From positions 1-54,995 of the IMG/VR virus record IMGVR_UViG_3300031240_000008: a stretch of DNA of 54,995 bases. The stretch is one strand, 5' to 3'. The notes beneath the pieces were generated by a model. The model was not told the DNA's origin, did no database searches, and was given only the letters and a program-made list of their open reading frames with translations. The position numbers and the translations under genes were made by a program. Below are positions 33,938 through 40,864 of this stretch, piece after piece (position 1 is the stretch's first letter; each line of letters opens with the position of its first letter). Source of the DNA: a virus.

Positions 33938-34249
33938 TCAATATTTAATTTTACTTAAATCTATCCAACCGATAACCTTAAAATCTGGTTCTTTAACTTG
34001 TGGTTTAAATGTTATTTGTTGTTTTTTTAATTTTTCTCGATCCTTCTCTTTTATTTCTTTTCCATTTCGCCCTAAATGGTATTTATGACAAACCTTACAT
34101 CGATATGGAACAACTTTATTGATTCTATGATCTAAACTGTTTAAGGCTTTTGCTGCTTCAATAGCTTCATCTTGAGTATTAAAAACCTTTTTTGGTTTCC
34201 ATACCTTACGTCCATCAGGCTCTATTCTAACTAATGTGTTACAATCCAT
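33938..34249 (-). CDS. hypothetical protein with CxxC
   Basis: 103 aa. Contains PYRCKVCHKYHLGRNG, a CxxC-HxxH-type zinc site, with charged tail. Promoter 4 nt before the ATG. Function unknown. Confidence 0.65.
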   Translation of the reverse strand: MDCNTLVRIEPDGRKVWKPKKVFNTQDEAIEAAKALNSLDHRINKVVPYRCKVCHKYHLGRNGKEIKEKDREKLKKQQITFKPQVKEPDFKVIGWIDLSKIKY

Positions 34250-34253
34250 ATCG

Positions 34254-34284
34254 CAAAGGTAATGAAAAAAATTATTAATTCAAA
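34254..34284 (-). promoter_or_regulatory. Bacteroidetes-type promoter
   Basis: TACCTTTG (34254-34261) and TTTG at 34281, 19-nt spacer, 4 nt before 34249. Confidence 0.88.
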
Positions 34285-34287
34285 CAA

Positions 34288-34683
34288 TTACATGTTAAAT
34301 TTCATTATAGATACATATCCATCATCCTCAATAACTAGTTCTTGTCTTAGTTTTAATCTTTCCCAAAGAGCTTTACTAAACTTATTCATTGATATGTTGG
34401 AACAAGAAATAGCTTTAGTATGCTTGTTTTCAATTAGAAAAGAAAGAGCTTCAATAAGAAAATCTTCACCAAGATTTTTACCAATGAAATCTTTTGTTAG
34501 ACCATAACCCATGATTGATGAAATCCCATCTGAATCGTTTGGATTTGAATAAAAGAATCCTATTTTTTCACCAGTAATTCTATTTGAGAATTCTAGGATA
34601 TAAACATCAAACCAATCACCCATTTTTAAGAATGATAATGATGATCTACATTCTCCAATAGAAATGTCAAACAAATTATTCAT
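34288..34683 (-). CDS. GNAT-like acetyltransferase
   Basis: 131 aa. GLTKDFIGKNLGEDFLIEAL resembles acetyl-CoA-binding motif A, followed by NISMNKFSKALWERLK (N-terminal to the last strands). Short for a full GNAT. The ATG abuts the tRNA-like element at 34684. Substrate unknown. Confidence 0.65.
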   Translation of the reverse strand: MNNLFDISIGECRSSLSFLKMGDWFDVYILEFSNRITGEKIGFFYSNPNDSDGISSIMGYGLTKDFIGKNLGEDFLIEALSFLIENKHTKAISCSNISMNKFSKALWERLKLRQELVIEDDGYVSIMKFNM

Positions 34684-34807
34684 GAGCTGCTCACAGGATT
34701 CGAACCTGTACTACTTCACCTAACGCCAGTTGCAGCTGACTCGGTTCTCTTTCCGCTGGGATTTGCGGTGTTCTAGCCAATCGCACTAACCAACTGTGCT
34801 ACCTCCC
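34684..34807 (-). tRNA. expanded tRNA-like element
   Basis: 124 nt. A clean T-arm (ACAGG/CCTGT with TTCGAAT) and D-arm (GCAC/GTGC) are present, but about 50 nt separate D-arm and T-arm, the acceptor ends do not pair (GGGGAGG versus GAGCAGC), and the best anticodon-like arm is GTCAG-CTGCAA-CTGGC with a 6-nt loop. Probably a degenerate tRNA gene; the 3' end touches the GNAT gene. Confidence 0.5.
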
Positions 34808-34930
34808 CAATTTAGTTGTGAGATTAATCCAGAATCACTGGTCACAACCACCATTTCCGCTGTAATGCACCCCAAGGTCTTATTCCAAAGACAAACACAA
34901 GTGTTCGGGCCAATACGGTTGAATTTCCAG
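34808..34930 (-). other. gene-free structured spacer
   Basis: Gene-free, with stem GTTGTGA/TCACAAC enclosing a smaller CCAG/CTGG hairpin. Possibly part of the rRNA-like transcript next to it; nothing else seen. Confidence 0.4.
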
Positions 34931-35003
34931 TGGTAACGGCTAGAATCGAACTAGCGACACATAGATTTTCAGTCTATTGCTCTACCAACTGAGCTACATC
35001 ACC
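34931..35003 (-). tRNA. tRNA-Phe (GAA)
   Basis: 73 nt; acceptor GGTGATG/CGTTACC, anticodon loop CTGAAAA, T-loop TTCGATT. Sits between two structured spacers. Confidence 0.88.
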
Positions 35004-35926
35004 ATTTGCTGACCATTTACATCAGCCCCAGAAGTCTCTGTTTTTTTAGTTTATTGCTACTAATGGGATGGCTACCTCCACCATAAACTATTCCAAGATG
35101 TATCTTAGAACGTATCACCGCTGAAACAATACGAGGGCCATGGACAGCCCGAATACACTAGGTTTACTATACTCTCTCATCTTTTTTCTACTCTTGAGAG
35201 TTCCATTCCGCTAAGACTGGATTTGTTTCATATCACTCCGTAAAAGCTACGTGAATACTACTATTATTATAAACCTTGTTTTTTTTGATTGCAGATGCTC
35301 CGAACATCTTTACGTCTCATTGCTGAGTTAACGTTTGTTTTACAATCGTAGTTGGCTAATCGGTGTATTTCCCCGAAAATTTAAAGAGTGTGAAAACTTA
35401 CAATCACTCTGCCAATTTTAAAACAGATTCATGGTGGCTTATGAGCAGTCGCATTGCTTTTCGTGGAGTATTTGAAGTCTTGCCTCATAACTTTGTTCCA
35501 CAGTAGTTATACACCATGTCTCCCCTTACGTTATCCTTTCGTGCTATCACGCACAGCCAACTTAACGGCAAGTTCCCTTATCAGTTTGTTTTATTTCAGA
35601 TTCATGTTCATATTGATGTGGACTAAACATCCAAGAACAGATTGTGGCCTCCGTACAACGTATTTTTTAGGGCCGAGAGTCTACCTCGTTTGACCAACCC
35701 CTTAGCTTCCGCTAATATTTTACGCCACTGGGAACGCATGATATTCGTGCTTATTGCTAAGCTTTACCTACCTCAGTACTCAGAATATGAATTAACATAT
35801 CCCTGTCTGATAATCATGCTGTCGCTATTCGAATTACCGAGAGATCGCTACCTTAGGACCGTTATAGTTTCTAATTGCAGAAATGAATCTTTATTATTTT
35901 TAATTGCTAAAATGTCAATGAACTAG
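35004..35926 (-). other. 23S rRNA-like structured RNA locus
   Basis: 923 nt without a credible reading frame and with GC above the surroundings. Minus-strand bases 35845-35869 match exactly, over 25 nt, the H69 3' strand / H71 junction of bacterial 23S rRNA (AACTATAACGGTCC then TAAGGTAGCGA), which includes most of the I-CeuI homing site. Nearby are hairpins with GNRA loops (35749-35762, GCAA; 35702-35715, GGAA) and a 7-bp stem at 35783-35802. A weaker 10-nt match CTGGGGCTGA (35021-35031 area) also resembles 23S. No full rRNA could be traced; the element could be a fragmentary rRNA, an rRNA decoy, or a captured homing site. Confidence 0.55.
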
Positions 35927-35996
35927 TGGGGGATGATGGGTTCTAACCACCGACCTGTATTACTACTGCTCTAACCAAATTCTGAGCTAATCCCCC
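35927..35996 (-). tRNA. tRNA-like element with truncated anticodon region
   Basis: 70 nt. Acceptor GGGGGAT/ATCCCCC pairs perfectly, D-arm GCTC/GAGC and T-arm GGTGG/CCATC exist, but only 16 nt lie between them instead of about 23, so there is no normal anticodon arm. First element after promoters at 36009 and 36090. Confidence 0.6.
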
Positions 35997-36008
35997 ATAT
36001 TTACTTTG

Positions 36009-36040
36009 CAAAGTTACTAACTAAATTACGCTTTGTCAAG
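36009..36040 (-). promoter_or_regulatory. Bacteroidetes-type promoter (tRNA/rRNA-like locus)
   Basis: TAACTTTG (36009-36016) with CTTG (36037-36040), 20-nt spacer; 13 nt before the first tRNA-like element. The TTGACAAAG around the -33 box is rrn-promoter-like. Confidence 0.85.
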
Positions 36041-36089
36041 TATTATTTTTTAATATTTTTGAGGAACCAAATGCTCCTCTAACAGAGCA

Positions 36090-36121
36090 CAAAGGTACAA
36101 AAGATTTTTGAATCTACCAAA
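36090..36121 (-). promoter_or_regulatory. Bacteroidetes-type promoter, upstream copy
   Basis: TACCTTTG (36090-36097) and TTTG (36118-36121), 20-nt spacer; second promoter for the same locus. Confidence 0.85.
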
Positions 36122-36128
36122 TTTATTT

Positions 36129-36278
36129 TTAATCCAAATAGATTTCAAAATAACTGATACAAAAATCATTAAACCAAACACCTCTATCGTAATAAAAAGC
36201 TAGAAGTTCTGGATCGGTGGCTTCTTCCACTCGTTTCACCATCTTATTGGCGATCTTTTGAAGGATTTTCTTTTTCAT
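36129..36278 (-). CDS. small hypothetical protein
   Basis: 49 aa, MKKKILQKIANKMVKRV, amphipathic start then acidic-aromatic end. Single gene with its own promoter 4 nt upstream of the ATG. Too small for family assignment. Confidence 0.65.
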   Translation of the reverse strand: MKKKILQKIANKMVKRVEEATDPELLAFYYDRGVWFNDFCISYFEIYLD

Positions 36279-36282
36279 GAAA

Positions 36283-36314
36283 CAAAGGTACTAAATAATT
36301 TTCGAATAAACAAA
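36283..36314 (-). promoter_or_regulatory. Bacteroidetes-type promoter
   Basis: TACCTTTG (36283-36290) and TTTG (36311-36314), 20-nt spacer, overlaps the end of the next gene by none; 4 nt before the ATG at 36278. Confidence 0.88.
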
Positions 36315-38636
36315 TTAATATCGTATAAGCTTCTTGATCCTATTAACTTGTTCAAAAAGCTTATGATTGGTAAAATAACTCGGTATATCCTTGATAGGTA
36401 TATAACCCTCACGTGATTCACCGTGTTGTTTATCTGTGAATTTAATAAAAACCTTACCATCTAATTGAAATTTCTTTCTATCAATTTCAATTATCGCTAT
36501 TTCGTTTTCAATTCTACTACTGGTTGGGTCTTGACCCAATCGTTTTAATGTATCATTTAATAAAAGAATTATTTGACTCTTTAATTTAACCAACTTAGTT
36601 TCTTCTTCTGAATCACCATCATTCGTTTCATCACTTGAATCATCATCTGAAGATAATTCTTCGAGTGCATTATCTACCTCTTTTTCAATTGAATTATAAA
36701 TGGAGTCATTATCGATTTCCATGTTATTATTCCCAGTTTCACTTATTTCTTCCCACACACTTTCATAATTTGTTGGAACATCATAACCTTCAAGTATTTC
36801 ATCTGCTAGTGAAATAAGGTTATCAATAAATAATTGCTTATCAGTACTAAAGATATTTTCTTTAGTTAATGCCATGATAAATGGACCTATTCTTAGATTT
36901 AAATCAGTATCATCATTATCCAAATACATGATCGCTTTTATGCTATTACGAATTTTATCCCAAGCTTTTTCCTCTCCTTCATCTTTAGCTTCAGAATATT
37001 TAGAATCTATTTCACCTTTAATTTCATCAACTTTTTTATAACTTTCCAATAAATCCTTAAGACTTTCTTTATCCCATCCTAAACCATATGCTTTAAATTG
37101 ATCCGCAAATTCATTATGATTAGTTATAAATGTTTCAAGATAATATTCATAATCTTCATCTAATCTATCACTATCACCATCATAATAACTATAATTATAT
37201 CCATTGCTATTCCAAGTATCATAATCTAATTTTTCCAATAATTCATATACTGATGAATCCATATGTTTTTTCAAATAACTACCATAACTTGATGTATCAA
37301 AAGTTATATAACCATTATAAAATGTCACATCAACATCTTCTGGTATCATTGATTTTATTTTCTCATACGCTTCTTCATTACCATTATTAGCTAGTTTCAA
37401 TAAATTTCCTATTGATTTATGTTCTTCTGTGAATTTATTTGGTAAGTGTTTTTGCAAAAATTCAAGCTTGTCTTCACCAAAGGTATGAACAAAGGCATTT
37501 ATTTCTTTTTGATCTAGACTCTCTAAATATGATCTAATATCTTCATCAGATAAAATTATCAATTCAGTAAAATTCATCTTAAGTTGTCTTCTCTCTCTAC
37601 CATCTCTTTTAAGATACTCTTCCAATTTCTTTTTACTGATTTGCGTATAGCGTTTTAAGATATCTTTTTTAGGTTTAATAAATTCAAATTGTTTATCATC
37701 CAATCCAATACCAAAAGAAACATATAAGTTTAATAAATCATCTGGTAAATTAGTCAATTGACGAAAAGTAATTGGTCTTGCAATTGTAGGATAGATATCT
37801 AAGTAGCTTCGTTTATCTTCATAACTAAGCTTCGCAAATTCTTGATCACTAATACCATTTTTAAATCTTTCATTCTTTTCTCTTTCTTCTGGTGTAAATG
37901 GTTTAGGTACCAACACATCTCTAATAACTTTAAGCTTAGGGTTTATTCCTAGAATCTCATTCCAGCTTAATTGCTTATCACCATCATTATTTGCCGATGT
38001 AACAAAATATTGTTGTGTTTCTAAATCATCCATCTTTGCATTCTTTGGAACTTGAATAACGAAAAAGTGATATGGATATTTGAATTGACCTTTAAATACA
38101 TTCTTAGTCATATTCCAAACACCAAATTCTTTCTCAGCAAGCTTTAAATTCTTGACAAAATAAAACGCTGGTTCATATGGCTTGAATCTGTATGTATAAA
38201 ACATATTGGATGAATCTGATCTAGCTACACACCAAGAATAAGGAAATTTACCCTTATATTTTATACAAGCTCTTGGTGTATCAGCATAATACACTTCAAA
38301 ATTTTCATCTTTATAAACTGGCTTGGCATCAATTTCTATTTGTTCATTTCCACTACCAAAGGTTGATACACCTTGTCTACGTCCACCAACATAATCAACT
38401 AATTGTTCTAGATCATGAAAATCTGTGTAAGAATCGATATTGTTTCTTTTATCTGGAGCAACAGAAATATCTAAATCTGTATCAAACATTTCTTTGAACT
38501 TCTTATCTCTGATATGCTTAAACTTGTCAACGTAATTTTTAACCACTTCTGGATCGATACCTTGTTTTATAAACTTGGCACTTTGTGATTTAAAATCCTC
38601 ATTAAGTATTTCTTGAAATATGTGGCTAATCTTCAT
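36315..38636 (-). CDS. large phage protein, putatively packaged
   Basis: 773 aa from the ATG at 38636 (MKISHIFQEILNED), preferred because the longer start would lie upstream of the TATTTATA box. The N-terminus is a T4-type packaging helix with LNE|D. Middle shows a Trp/Cys block (WCVARSDSSNMFYTYRF, PAFYFVKN) known from large uncharacterised phage proteins; the C-terminal third is acidic. Likely an injected or head protein of unknown activity. Confidence 0.7.
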   Translation of the reverse strand: MKISHIFQEILNEDFKSQSAKFIKQGIDPEVVKNYVDKFKHIRDKKFKEMFDTDLDISVAPDKRNNIDSYTDFHDLEQLVDYVGGRRQGVSTFGSGNEQIEIDAKPVYKDENFEVYYADTPRACIKYKGKFPYSWCVARSDSSNMFYTYRFKPYEPAFYFVKNLKLAEKEFGVWNMTKNVFKGQFKYPYHFFVIQVPKNAKMDDLETQQYFVTSANNDGDKQLSWNEILGINPKLKVIRDVLVPKPFTPEEREKNERFKNGISDQEFAKLSYEDKRSYLDIYPTIARPITFRQLTNLPDDLLNLYVSFGIGLDDKQFEFIKPKKDILKRYTQISKKKLEEYLKRDGRERRQLKMNFTELIILSDEDIRSYLESLDQKEINAFVHTFGEDKLEFLQKHLPNKFTEEHKSIGNLLKLANNGNEEAYEKIKSMIPEDVDVTFYNGYITFDTSSYGSYLKKHMDSSVYELLEKLDYDTWNSNGYNYSYYDGDSDRLDEDYEYYLETFITNHNEFADQFKAYGLGWDKESLKDLLESYKKVDEIKGEIDSKYSEAKDEGEEKAWDKIRNSIKAIMYLDNDDTDLNLRIGPFIMALTKENIFSTDKQLFIDNLISLADEILEGYDVPTNYESVWEEISETGNNNMEIDNDSIYNSIEKEVDNALEELSSDDDSSDETNDGDSEEETKLVKLKSQIILLLNDTLKRLGQDPTSSRIENEIAIIEIDRKKFQLDGKVFIKFTDKQHGESREGYIPIKDIPSYFTNHKLFEQVNRIKKLIRY

Positions 38637-38653
38637 TTTAAATGGTATTTCAC

Positions 38654-38661
38654 TATAAATA
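38654..38661 (-). promoter_or_regulatory. TATTTATA motif, putative late promoter
   Basis: 17 nt before the start at 38636, same spacing as the other packaging-type genes. Confidence 0.6.
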
Positions 38662-38679
38662 TCACTTAAAAGGTTAAAA

Positions 38680-39170
38680 TTACCAAGATTTTGAACCCAA
38701 TTTCCGATAAATTCTATTATTAAAATCATTTAATAATGATTCTGGTATGATTATACCGTTTTTTGAAAATTCTTCAAGAATTTCTCTTTTACTGAATGAA
38801 CCTTCAACAATTCCATCACTCCATTCATTTACCCAAAGACCCCAAGATTTTTTACCAATTATAACACTTCTAACTATGTTAGGGTGTCTGGTTTTAATAA
38901 CGATATTGTCTTTGTAATTTCCATTGTCGTATTTTCTGAATACGTTTTTACCTTCAATTTCATTCACATCAAATTGAATTGGATTTATATCACTACCACA
39001 AAAAGTAAGAATACCTTTTCGATGTGATTGTATAAAGAAGATGAAGATTTGATTAAATCCTTGTGAGTATTTTTGAAGCTTTCTTTCATGCTTCGATCCT
39101 ATTTGTAGCTTACGTAATTCTATACGTTGCTGCTTGGTGCGTCCAAGCTGTTGCCCCCTTGACTTATCAT
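38680..39170 (-). CDS. conserved phage protein with apparent frameshift
   Basis: Continuous homologous-looking sequence (QQLGRTKQQRIELRK, RKLQKYSQGFNQIFIFFIQ, GILTFCGSD, KSWGLWVNEWSDG) runs from about 39150 to 38680, but the ATG at 39170 that overlaps the TGA of the upstream gene is out of frame by one base at a run of five G (C at 39154-39158 on plus). One extra G would give a 164-aa product starting MISQGG. Either a programmed -1 shift or an assembly error; function unknown. Confidence 0.6.
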
Positions 39171-39337
39171 TTTAATAGAGTTAATTCTTTTCGTAATTCA
39201 CTTATCTTTCTTTGTGTTCCAGCAACATCAATTTCCTTAGTAGTGGAAGTCTTTTTAGTTAGAGCTGAAATCATTTCATTTTCTAAATATTGGATTCTTT
39301 CTTGAAGCTTGGCTTTCTTTTTTTCTAACTTTCCCAT
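39167..39337 (-). CDS. small coiled-coil protein
   Basis: 56 aa: MGKLEKKKAKLQERIQYLEN, then TKKTS and C-terminal KISELRKELTLLK. A heptad-type coiled coil typical of small phage structural proteins. ATGA overlap with the 38680-39170 gene. Confidence 0.7.
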   Translation of the reverse strand: MGKLEKKKAKLQERIQYLENEMISALTKKTSTTKEIDVAGTQRKISELRKELTLLK

Positions 39338-39367
39338 TACTAGGTATTTTAATCATGTGTTATTTGC

Positions 39368-39478
39368 AGTGGTGCTAGGAATCGAACCTAGAATTCTGGC
39401 GTGAGAGGCTAGTTTAATTGCTGAACGTAATCTTAACAGATTAGCTTTTACATTGTGATACCATTTCACTACACCACT
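39368..39478 (-). tRNA. expanded tRNA-like element (Asn-type loop)
   Basis: 111 nt. Acceptor AGTGGTG/CACCACT is perfect, D-arm GTGA/TCAC and T-arm CTAGG/CCTAG intact. An arm TAATC-TGTTAA-GATTA carries GTT (Asn) with a 6-nt loop, followed by about 35 extra nt. Could be an intron-like insertion or decayed tRNA. Confidence 0.55.
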
Positions 39479-39480
39479 AG

Positions 39481-39553
39481 TTGAGAGAGCGAGTTTCGAA
39501 CTCGACTTTTCCACCCGTCTAGGTGGCGTACTAACCAATTATACTATCTCCCA
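39481..39553 (-). tRNA. tRNA-like, undetermined isotype
   Basis: 73 nt; acceptor TGGGAGA/TCTCTCA, D-arm GTAT/GTAC, stem CCACC/GGTGG with a 6-nt anticodon loop TAGACG (no clear U33), T-stem with one mismatch. Confidence 0.55.
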
Positions 39554-39558
39554 ATTTT

Positions 39559-39640
39559 GCAGTCATAGTTGGATTCGAACCCAACCTAGAGGAAGAATCG
39601 AACTTCCATCTCACTTAGTTCCTACTACCATTCGGAAACT
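39559..39640 (-). other. tandem T-arm fragments
   Basis: Two T-arm hairpins (GGAAG-TTCGATT-CTTCC and GTTGG-GTTCGAAT-CCAAC) with only four bases between them and no complete D-arm or acceptor; tRNA remnants. Confidence 0.5.
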
Positions 39641-39658
39641 TTTGTATTTGTTAATTTG

Positions 39659-39731
39659 CGGATGTGACGAGAGTTGAACTCGCTCCATACTGCGTGACAA
39701 GCAGACATCTTAACCGTTTGACCTCACATCC
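39659..39731 (-). tRNA. tRNA-Asp (GTC)
   Basis: 73 nt; acceptor GGATGTG/CACATCC, loop TTGTCAC, T-loop TTCAACT. Confidence 0.85.
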
Positions 39732-39793
39732 ATTTTAATAACAAGAACCACTCATTGACTAGACGAGTGTTTGGTTGTCAACCATCCTTTTAG

Positions 39794-39868
39794 TGGAGCG
39801 TAAGGGAATTGAACCCTGTTTTTCAGAATATCTTGCAAGGATATTTGGCTGCGCCTGTGCAACACCCC
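39794..39868 (-). tRNA. tRNA-Ala (TGC)
   Basis: 75 nt; acceptor GGGGTGT/ACGCTCC with wobbles, anticodon arm ATATC-CTTGCAA-GATAT, T-arm intact; D-arm atypical (no GG). Confidence 0.8.
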
Positions 39869-39881
39869 ATTTTAATTTTGG

Positions 39882-39957
39882 CGGTTCTAGAGGGAGTTGA
39901 ACCCTCATTCTTCCTAGATCGACAATCTAGTTCCCAACCCAGTGGGCTCATAGAACC
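39882..39957 (-). tRNA. tRNA-Asp-type (GTC)
   Basis: 76 nt; acceptor GGTTCTA/TAGAACC, anticodon stem CTAGA/TCTAG with loop TTGTCGA (G37 instead of A), D-stem shortened to CCC/GGG. Confidence 0.75.
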
Positions 39958-39960
39958 AAG

Positions 39961-40034
39961 CGGAGAGTACGGGATTCGAACCCGTGGCCTTTTGCGTGAC
40001 AGGCAAATATTGTAACCAGCTCTACTAACTCTCC
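39961..40034 (-). tRNA. tRNA-Asp (GTC)
   Basis: 74 nt; acceptor GGAGAGT/ACTCTCC, arm TTTGC-CTGTCAC-GCAAA, T-stem ACGGG/CCCGT. Confidence 0.87.
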
Positions 40035-40091
40035 ATTTAATCCGATTACGTTGATTTTTTACTGCTCGGATTGACACAACAAAAACACTTG

Positions 40092-40163
40092 TAAGATGTA
40101 CGAGACTCGAACTCGTGTTTGCCCCTTCAACGGGGCTGTCCTAGGCCACTAGACGAACATCTC
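40092..40163 (-). tRNA. Glu-type tRNA with 6-nt anticodon loop
   Basis: 72 nt; D-arm GTCT/GGAC as in the phage tRNA-Glu, anticodon stem GCCCC/GGGGC, loop GTTGAA (lacks one base). Decoding uncertain. Confidence 0.6.
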
Positions 40164-40232
40164 TGACCACTAGAACATCTACAAATGCTTTTCATGGCCT
40201 CTACTTTGATCATTGTAGTGATCTCCATATAG

Positions 40233-40317
40233 TACTGCGTATGGGATTCGAACCCATGATACTCTTACGAGTTCCACCTTGAAAGGATGGCGACCTAGAC
40301 CGCTAGTCAAACGCAGC
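40233..40317 (-). tRNA. tRNA-Glu (TTC), long variable arm
   Basis: 85 nt; acceptor GCTGCGT/ACGCAGT, anticodon CTTTCAA, and a class-II-like variable arm ACTC-GTAA-GAGT. The 5' end overlaps the stop region of the DUF4031 gene by 15 nt. Confidence 0.82.
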
Positions 40318-40521
40318 ATTTTTAATTATTGCAAGTATTTCTCTTGGTGTTATTACTTCACACTTAGATTGTATCTCAACAATTCTTTTCTTTGGTATAT
40401 CATAGTGATCTTTATGAAACCAACATTTTTTTATTCCTAATTCCTTAGCCATTTCATGTAAGTTCTCGATTGAATACGGAACACATACTAGATGGCGTTT
40501 ATTATCACATTTGTATTTCAT
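40303..40521 (-). CDS. DUF4031 protein
   Basis: 72 aa from ATG 40521 (MKYKCDNKRHLVCVPYS); the longer start is rejected because it runs into tRNA-Glu at 40537. HEMAKELGIKKCWFHKDHYDI is the DUF4031 signature. Function unknown in bacteria. Its TAG lies inside the following tRNA. Confidence 0.75.
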   Translation of the reverse strand: MKYKCDNKRHLVCVPYSIENLHEMAKELGIKKCWFHKDHYDIPKKRIVEIQSKCEVITPREILAIIKNAAFD

Positions 40522-40536
40522 AATTATAAATACTTG

Positions 40537-40608
40537 TACTCCCAAGGAGAATTGAACTCCTGTTTTTTGGTTGAAAACCAAACGAACTAACCACTATTCG
40601 ATGGGAGC
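40537..40608 (-). tRNA. tRNA-Glu (TTC)
   Basis: 72 nt; acceptor GCTCCCA/TGGGAGT, arm TTTGG-TTTTCAA-CCAAA, T-arm GGAG/CTCC. Confidence 0.88.
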
Positions 40609-40626
40609 ATTTAATAGTCTTTCCTA

Positions 40627-40854
40627 TTAGTCTTTAAATGGGTTATGAATATATTCATTAGGAAATTCCTTGATAAATAACTTCCTCAATTTAGAATATC
40701 TTAAATTACCTAATTCCTTTAGATTATATTGAGGTAAATTTTCTAATTCTTGTATCCAATGTATTCTAACAAGAAGTATATGAAATCTAATATGTCTACG
40801 TTTAACAATCCATCTTGAATATTTCCATTTCAATAATATTAAAAATTTCTTCAT
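40627..40854 (-). CDS. small hypothetical protein
   Basis: 75 aa basic protein starting MKKFLILLKWKYSRW; resembles a membrane-associated or nucleic-acid binding peptide. Between tRNA-Glu and GIY-YIG gene. Confidence 0.55.
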   Translation of the reverse strand: MKKFLILLKWKYSRWIVKRRHIRFHILLVRIHWIQELENLPQYNLKELGNLRYSKLRKLFIKEFPNEYIHNPFKD

Positions 40855-40864
40855 AATTCTTTAG

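Noticed and set aside
35454-35926. Open frames in the 23S-like region
   Set aside because: Odd residue composition, no start context, and the stretch is a structured RNA with rRNA identity on the other strand.
35004-35926. Group I intron in the 23S-like locus
   Set aside because: Match to the I-CeuI site suggests it, but no P3/P7 core motif or LAGLIDADG gene was found.
36055-36082. Hairpin with GAGGA/TCCTC as a terminator
   Set aside because: No T-run follows on either strand and it lies between two promoters of the same locus.
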